Shown: positions 58,937-64,000 of the stretch, piece after piece
How positions within the stretch are numbered: the stretch's first letter is position 1
Layout of the letters: every line of letters begins with the position of its first letter
DNA from: a virus
DNA length: 64,000 nt
Virus record (IMG/VR): IMGVR_UViG_3300027836_000009
Location: 1-64,000 of that record
Reading direction: 5' to 3' (one strand)
Position numbers and translations under genes: made by a program
The notes under the pieces: model-generated
Database searches by the model: none
Seen by the model: only the letters and a program-made list of their open reading frames with translations
What the model was told of the DNA's origin: nothing

Positions 58937-61081
58937 ATGATAGCTCCATTAATTAAACCAATCCGTTTACAGGGTGGTACATTTTATACGTTTTCATCAG
59001 CATCAGAAGATTTAGGACTGTCTTTGAATAATTCGCAAAAGAAATTTAAGTTTTCTACATTTGCGTTATTAAACATACCTGACATAAAATCTTCTCCGTT
59101 AGGTGAAAATAATATAGGCTTGTCAAATACACCTGGCGCGTTTACAGTTATTGACCAAAGCAAGACATTAAATGATTACTTTGCGGAATCATTACAAAAT
59201 TACTGTCTTAACTTAGAATCAATGATCACATCTGATCCTGATTATGATCCAACATTAAGTCGTACAGTTTCTGAACGTGTTTTTTATAAATGGTTAAAGG
59301 AAATTGGAGCAATTCGTTTTCGTGAAGCTAATGCAAGTGAATTAAGTTCAAACATATACGGTTTAAGATGGGTTGAAGAAGATGAAACACCAACTTACAA
59401 AAGAGTTGTAAGATATGTTGGTGATATAAACATCATTAATAGTGTTAGAAATAATTTTAATGCTTTTACTGAAGTTTATATTTACGTTCCTACATCACAT
59501 GGTAACACACCAACTGTATTATTTAATTCAATTAGTGATGCTAATTATGCTCCTAATAAAGTTTTTACAAACACACCCGAAAATCCTTTAGCTGCTGAAT
59601 ACTTAAACGGTAGAGATGCTGCAACTGTTCAGCCTGCAGGTTTAAGTACATTAGCGTTTTTTGACAGTGATACATTTACTTATACAGTTGATGATCCACA
59701 AAGTACATTAGGTGAATACTATTACTATAGTCCTGTTACAAATTCTTACATTCAAGAAGGATTCCCAGGGTTCCAGTGGTGGTTCCCAAATCCAATTGCG
59801 AATACGTATTTCTTAGAGCCTGCTGCATTTGGTGATTCAGCAAATGACAAGTTTAAAATTGAAAGTACTTATAAAATTGTAGAATACACAAGATCACGTC
59901 TCGATGGTATTTCAGTTGAATTTAAAACCGATGTTTATGCAGGAATTAAAGGCGCTATAACAGATTTTGGTACATTTAATGATTCAGCATTAGCACAATC
60001 TTTTGATTTTAATGCTGTACTTATTTATTATGATTTATACGATCCATTAAATCCTAGCGATTCAACAACTAACTTATTTGGAGTTTTATTCCTAGATAAT
60101 GTAGATCCTCTTGCAAGTGGTGGCGGATACATACCAAGATTAACAAAATATAAGCCTAATTCATTAACAGGTGATAACGGTAACTCTTATGCTTACCGAG
60201 TTAACTTGAAGTTTGATTTGAATACTCAAGATACTTCAATTGAGACAAACATTAATAACTATAACCCATTTTCATTACAGCTCTATATGGATGCTTTAAA
60301 TGAAATGAATGCTGCAGTTACAATATTAATGAATAACAATCAGTTAGTTAATGATCTTTATGCTGAATTTCAAAACTTACAAAGTTTAATTTTATCTAAT
60401 GAAACTGCGCAACAGATTGAAGCTCGAATGACAGCTTTAGAAGATAGCATTACAACGAACGCAGGGCTTTACGCAAATACAACAAACATCTTAAACTTAA
60501 TTCAACGAAATTACGAAGAGATAACAAACATTTATAAAAATCAGACAAGTGTTCAAATGTCTTATAACCTGGATCTTTTACAACCAGGTCAAGGTATTTA
60601 TTTAGATAAGAGTCAAGCAGGGACTGTTCAGATTGTGAACACGAATCAGCAATTTAATTTAGGAACTAAACCTCTTGTTTCAATCTTAGATGATTTCTTA
60701 TCAAATCCTAACAGTTATTCATACGTTAAACCACTTATAGATTTTACAAATTATATTAAGATAACAGACGGCACACCAAACAACCCACTTATTGTTGACC
60801 GTGATGTTGTAATGTACATCGATGATACAAATAAAAGTTGGCAAAAAGGCCAAGTATTAAGAATATCTTTTGTTAATGGTATTGACTTAAATAACGCAAA
60901 CGGCAAATTTAACTTTATTGTGTATTCTGATGCAACTGATTACTTGAACACAGGATTCCCTTATTCAGCTGAAATTGGTTTTATTACTTATCTTGATTTT
61001 GAGAATAAAGGAAATTCTCCAATTATTGAACTTGTATGTTTAGATCCTGCGACATTTACGTTTGCAGTTGATATATTCTAA
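58937..61081 (+). CDS. Large virion protein, baseplate/fibre region (714 aa)
   Basis: Beta-rich with many aromatic residues, and a coiled-coil candidate at about 450-530 (LNEMNAAVTILMNNNQLVNDL, QIEARMTALEDSI). Such organisation fits a trimeric tail-fibre or fibre-connector. No catalytic motif. Starts 17 nt after the previous gene. Confidence 0.6.
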   Translation: MIAPLIKPIRLQGGTFYTFSSASEDLGLSLNNSQKKFKFSTFALLNIPDIKSSPLGENNIGLSNTPGAFTVIDQSKTLNDYFAESLQNYCLNLESMITSDPDYDPTLSRTVSERVFYKWLKEIGAIRFREANASELSSNIYGLRWVEEDETPTYKRVVRYVGDINIINSVRNNFNAFTEVYIYVPTSHGNTPTVLFNSISDANYAPNKVFTNTPENPLAAEYLNGRDAATVQPAGLSTLAFFDSDTFTYTVDDPQSTLGEYYYYSPVTNSYIQEGFPGFQWWFPNPIANTYFLEPAAFGDSANDKFKIESTYKIVEYTRSRLDGISVEFKTDVYAGIKGAITDFGTFNDSALAQSFDFNAVLIYYDLYDPLNPSDSTTNLFGVLFLDNVDPLASGGGYIPRLTKYKPNSLTGDNGNSYAYRVNLKFDLNTQDTSIETNINNYNPFSLQLYMDALNEMNAAVTILMNNNQLVNDLYAEFQNLQSLILSNETAQQIEARMTALEDSITTNAGLYANTTNILNLIQRNYEEITNIYKNQTSVQMSYNLDLLQPGQGIYLDKSQAGTVQIVNTNQQFNLGTKPLVSILDDFLSNPNSYSYVKPLIDFTNYIKITDGTPNNPLIVDRDVVMYIDDTNKSWQKGQVLRISFVNGIDLNNANGKFNFIVYSDATDYLNTGFPYSAEIGFITYLDFENKGNSPIIELVCLDPATFTFAVDIF

Positions 61082-61102
61082 TATTCTAAAAAATTAAAAA
61101 AT

Positions 61103-64000
61103 ATGAGCACACCTAATACGACTGAAAATAGTCTTGGCACAATATTAGCTAATTTTATTCGCTTACAAAATAATTCATTAGATACACTGCAGGCAATTCA
61201 AACTGCAACAACTTCTAATGCGGATACTGTAGCTATAACTGTTTCAAACAGCGATGGAACAACTACGTCATACACAATCCCTTCGTTTGGGTATCTTAAA
61301 GGCAGTATTGATAGAATTGATAACACAATTCAAAAACTAACAGGATTTGACGGTAGCGATGCTTATATAAGAATGCCTGATGGAACATTTAAAAGAATTT
61401 ACCAAGCAGCACTTATAAAGAATCCTGCACCAATTGGTAATCTTACAGTTCCGTCAAAATTCATTACTGAAAATAATTATTTCTTTGAGAGTATGTACAC
61501 ACCTGCTCTTAAAGTTAGTTTTGATGTAACGCCTTACATACCACAACAAGAATCAAAAATTTATGCTCAACGATTAATTCTTAATCTTGACGATAAAACG
61601 AAACAAGATTATTTTAACAATAACTTAAAAGGTAAAAATAATCTTGATTATGTGCAGCTTCTTGTTGGCTTACAAAAACAAAACATTAATTATTTTACAG
61701 ACGATGCTGTTCTTGACATGCCTCTTTCAATTGTAAGATATGCCGGTGATTTTTTAGTTGTAAACATACAAGATAGAGAAGTTACAAATCCTGATGGTAG
61801 TACAGGTAAAAAGAGATGGTACTTATTTAATAAGTTATCATATACCGATAATCTTTCGTTAACAAAAGATACGCTTTCATTAAAAATAGGTGATCGCCTT
61901 GTTAAAGGCGAAACGATGTATGAAATAGTAGAAATTGATAATTCAACAAAATACGTTAGAGTTACAAGATTAAATGGATACGACCCTTTTATCGTTGGTG
62001 AACCTGTAGGATTTTATTCTGAAACATTCTCGCCTAAAATTGCTAATGTAGGAATCGGCTTTAACGAATATAATGTTATTTTCTTTAGAACTGTTAATGA
62101 TGAAGAAAACTTAATCTCTACAATTTATTCACCAGGCGTTGCTTTTGCTACTAATGACTTAAGTACTGAAACTGGTGCAGGAACAATGATAATGAAAGAT
62201 TTTTATCAAAAGAATGTTCTTGATTTTGGTAACATTTTATTATCACAAGCAAAAGAAAATAAAATATCAGCAGTTGATGGTATTACACCGATAGCTCCTG
62301 AGTTAGATCCGTCAAACTTTAAAGTTGTTACAATTAACGATCATAAACTTGACCAAGCTGAGATTGACTCAATCAGAAAGAAACAATCTGATAAGGTTAC
62401 ACTTGAGTCTGAGATTACTGAATTAGAAAAATCAATTGATAAAAAGAAAGAAGAACTAAATTCACGTAAGTTTAATTCGGATACTGAACGTCGTGGAGTT
62501 AAAAATGAATTAGATAATTTAATTCGCGAGAAAAGCACAAAATCTTCCCTCTATGCATCTATTGTAAAAGAACTTGCGGTTATTGCTGAACAAAAACCGG
62601 CAGCATTAGACACACCTAAATTTCGTATTAGAGGGTTCTTTAATATGCCTGACCCACAATATAGTGAGAAAACAGGTAACCAAAGTGTAATGCAATTTAG
62701 AATCTATTGGAGATACGTTAGGCCTGATGGAAGTCAAAATAATGTTCAGCAGTTTGACTTTATTGATGCAAATGGACAAATTAAAAAAGGTACTTACTCA
62801 AATTTAAATGAATACACATCAGCTATACGAGCAAAAATATACGATGTAGGCACAGGTAAATACGTATGGGCTTCAGAAGATATTGAAAATCCCGATGCTG
62901 TAAATATTAACCAAATTGATATTCCTATTAGTAAAGGTGAAAAAGTTGAGTTTTATGTAATTTCAGTTTCTGAAGCAGGCTGGCCTGATAACCCTCTTCT
63001 TTCAAATTCTTCTAATGTTATATCAATTGACTTTCCTACTGATCTTGCTACTGAAGATGAAGCAACTATTGCGCTTCAACAAGCAAATGCAGAAGCTGTG
63101 CGAGTTCAACTTAATAATGATTTAGCTGCTAAAGGAATTGATACCCATTTAGAAAGTTCATTCTTTGTCGGCCAAAAATATTATGCTCACAATGCTGAAA
63201 CAGTTTCTTCAGGATATTATACGTCTGAAGGCAATGTTATTACACTTTTACAAAAACTTCAAGAATATGAAATAAGAATTCTTGAATTAGAAAATAGAGC
63301 TAATCGTGTTGCTGGTATTCTTAGCATATATCTGATTGATCCTGATAAGAAAACTAAAACAGCTATTACACGAGGAAGTGTTATTCAACTTTTTGCTGGC
63401 TATTACTTAGATTATGTAACATTATTACCTGTTAATGAGAGACGTGGCGCAATTGTAAATAAGACATACCAAATTTCATTAGAAAACGCTGAGGCAACAC
63501 CTTTACAATTAATTTCAAGATTCCCAGGTGGAATTGGTGCTGCTTTGCCTACTACATTAACAACAGCAAATATTCCTGTGTTCCCTTCAGTACAACCGTT
63601 TGTGTCTCCGTATAATACAACGACTTTATTCCCAACTACTAGTGATAGCGATTATAATAACTTTAGATTATATGACCAAACGCCTATAGTTCAAACTTCT
63701 ATACAAAAAGATGATACAAATAACGGTAACAAGTACGCAACAGCGTTTTATCAAAGCGGCCAATCAAAAGGGCAATACATTTATAGCAGATTTAAAGATG
63801 TAGGACTTGTTAACAATTTATATGAAAATCCAATAACAGGAAGATATTATGTTCCACCAACGCCAACTACGTCAGGTGCCGTTAACGCGGAAACATGGAT
63901 ATGGAATGGAACATATTCATTGACAAATGTCCCTAATGGCGGTTTAGCTGGTGAAATTAGCGATTTTTGTATACATACAGATCACCCAGCAATAAACCCA
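61103..64000 (+). CDS. Very large virion protein, 3'-truncated by window edge (>966 aa)
   Basis: ATG 61103 in an A-rich leader; the frame remains open to the last base of the window. Early helix SLGTILANFIRLQNNSLDTL, then beta-rich domains, a long charged coiled coil at about 415-480 (SEITELEKSIDKKKEELNSRK), another helix near 715 (EYEIRILELENRANRV), and beta-rich sequence to the end. Related in style to the two preceding genes; probably a long tail fibre or baseplate-distal protein. Confidence 0.7.
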   Translation, partial: MSTPNTTENSLGTILANFIRLQNNSLDTLQAIQTATTSNADTVAITVSNSDGTTTSYTIPSFGYLKGSIDRIDNTIQKLTGFDGSDAYIRMPDGTFKRIYQAALIKNPAPIGNLTVPSKFITENNYFFESMYTPALKVSFDVTPYIPQQESKIYAQRLILNLDDKTKQDYFNNNLKGKNNLDYVQLLVGLQKQNINYFTDDAVLDMPLSIVRYAGDFLVVNIQDREVTNPDGSTGKKRWYLFNKLSYTDNLSLTKDTLSLKIGDRLVKGETMYEIVEIDNSTKYVRVTRLNGYDPFIVGEPVGFYSETFSPKIANVGIGFNEYNVIFFRTVNDEENLISTIYSPGVAFATNDLSTETGAGTMIMKDFYQKNVLDFGNILLSQAKENKISAVDGITPIAPELDPSNFKVVTINDHKLDQAEIDSIRKKQSDKVTLESEITELEKSIDKKKEELNSRKFNSDTERRGVKNELDNLIREKSTKSSLYASIVKELAVIAEQKPAALDTPKFRIRGFFNMPDPQYSEKTGNQSVMQFRIYWRYVRPDGSQNNVQQFDFIDANGQIKKGTYSNLNEYTSAIRAKIYDVGTGKYVWASEDIENPDAVNINQIDIPISKGEKVEFYVISVSEAGWPDNPLLSNSSNVISIDFPTDLATEDEATIALQQANAEAVRVQLNNDLAAKGIDTHLESSFFVGQKYYAHNAETVSSGYYTSEGNVITLLQKLQEYEIRILELENRANRVAGILSIYLIDPDKKTKTAITRGSVIQLFAGYYLDYVTLLPVNERRGAIVNKTYQISLENAEATPLQLISRFPGGIGAALPTTLTTANIPVFPSVQPFVSPYNTTTLFPTTSDSDYNNFRLYDQTPIVQTSIQKDDTNNGNKYATAFYQSGQSKGQYIYSRFKDVGLVNNLYENPITGRYYVPPTPTTSGAVNAETWIWNGTYSLTNVPNGGLAGEISDFCIHTDHPAINP

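Overview
The window is a gene-dense, AT-rich stretch of a large, strictly lytic-looking myovirus (contractile-tailed phage) genome. Nearly all genes lie on the + strand, with gaps of a few bases or ATGA/TAATG overlaps; no tRNA, rRNA, CRISPR, IS element or integrase was seen. T4-like tail and baseplate proteins (gp25-, gp6-, gp5-, gp27- and gp53-like) fix the phage type. The host is probably in Bacteroidota: start codons sit in A/T-rich leaders almost without Shine-Dalgarno sequences, two leaders carry elements resembling the Bacteroidota promoter (TTG and TAnnTTTG), and one small protein resembles the Bacteroidota family DUF4494.

Layout. (1) 1-733: end of a BspA-like leucine-rich-repeat protein and a terminator. 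(2) 784-9767: a nucleotide and DNA hypermodification module: GT-B-like glycosyltransferases, a transaldolase-like aldolase, a HAD/kinase fusion, a sugar nucleotidyltransferase, a HAD phosphatase, a cytosine-C5 methyltransferase, a dNMP kinase and a thymidylate-synthase-fold enzyme with the Asp that marks dCMP hydroxymethylases. Together they suggest 5-hydroxymethylcytosine DNA decorated with a sugar the phage makes itself. (3) 9770-17093: small unknown genes, then a second glycosyltransferase/methyltransferase cluster (GT2-TPR, HtrL/YibB-like, SAM methyltransferases, GT-FkbM fusion). (4) 17179-19522: membrane/lysis genes with a lytic transglycosylase, and a DUF932-like gene. (5) 19599-29178: an island in which eleven proteins share a 12-13 residue N-terminus resembling the T4 capsid targeting sequence; nine of the twelve in the window end it in [L/V]-x-E, the type of site cut by the T4 prohead protease gp21. 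The cargo includes a nucleotidyltransferase fold, a PAP2 phosphatase, membrane proteins and a nuclease-like protein. (6) 29316-32306: small genes, a Nudix hydrolase, then two minus-strand genes facing a bidirectional terminator. (7) 32383-54259: tail/baseplate genes interrupted by an S1-domain protein, an amidoligase-like protein and another targeted protein. (8) 54226-58059: HAD phosphatase, PhoH ATPase, a SET-domain protein on the minus strand, a DEDD exonuclease and an Fpg/Nei DNA glycosylase. (9) 58104-64000: large virion (fibre/baseplate) proteins, the last cut by the window end.

Two recurrent promoter-like motifs partition the genes. AACTA-N11/12-TG(T/A)ATATAA occurs six times, mostly before nucleotide-metabolism or small genes. 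ATATATA(A/G/C) without an upstream box precedes many structural and targeted-protein genes, including a divergent pair at 32.3 kb. They look like middle- and late-type phage promoters. All functional assignments come from motifs read by eye; no database search was run.
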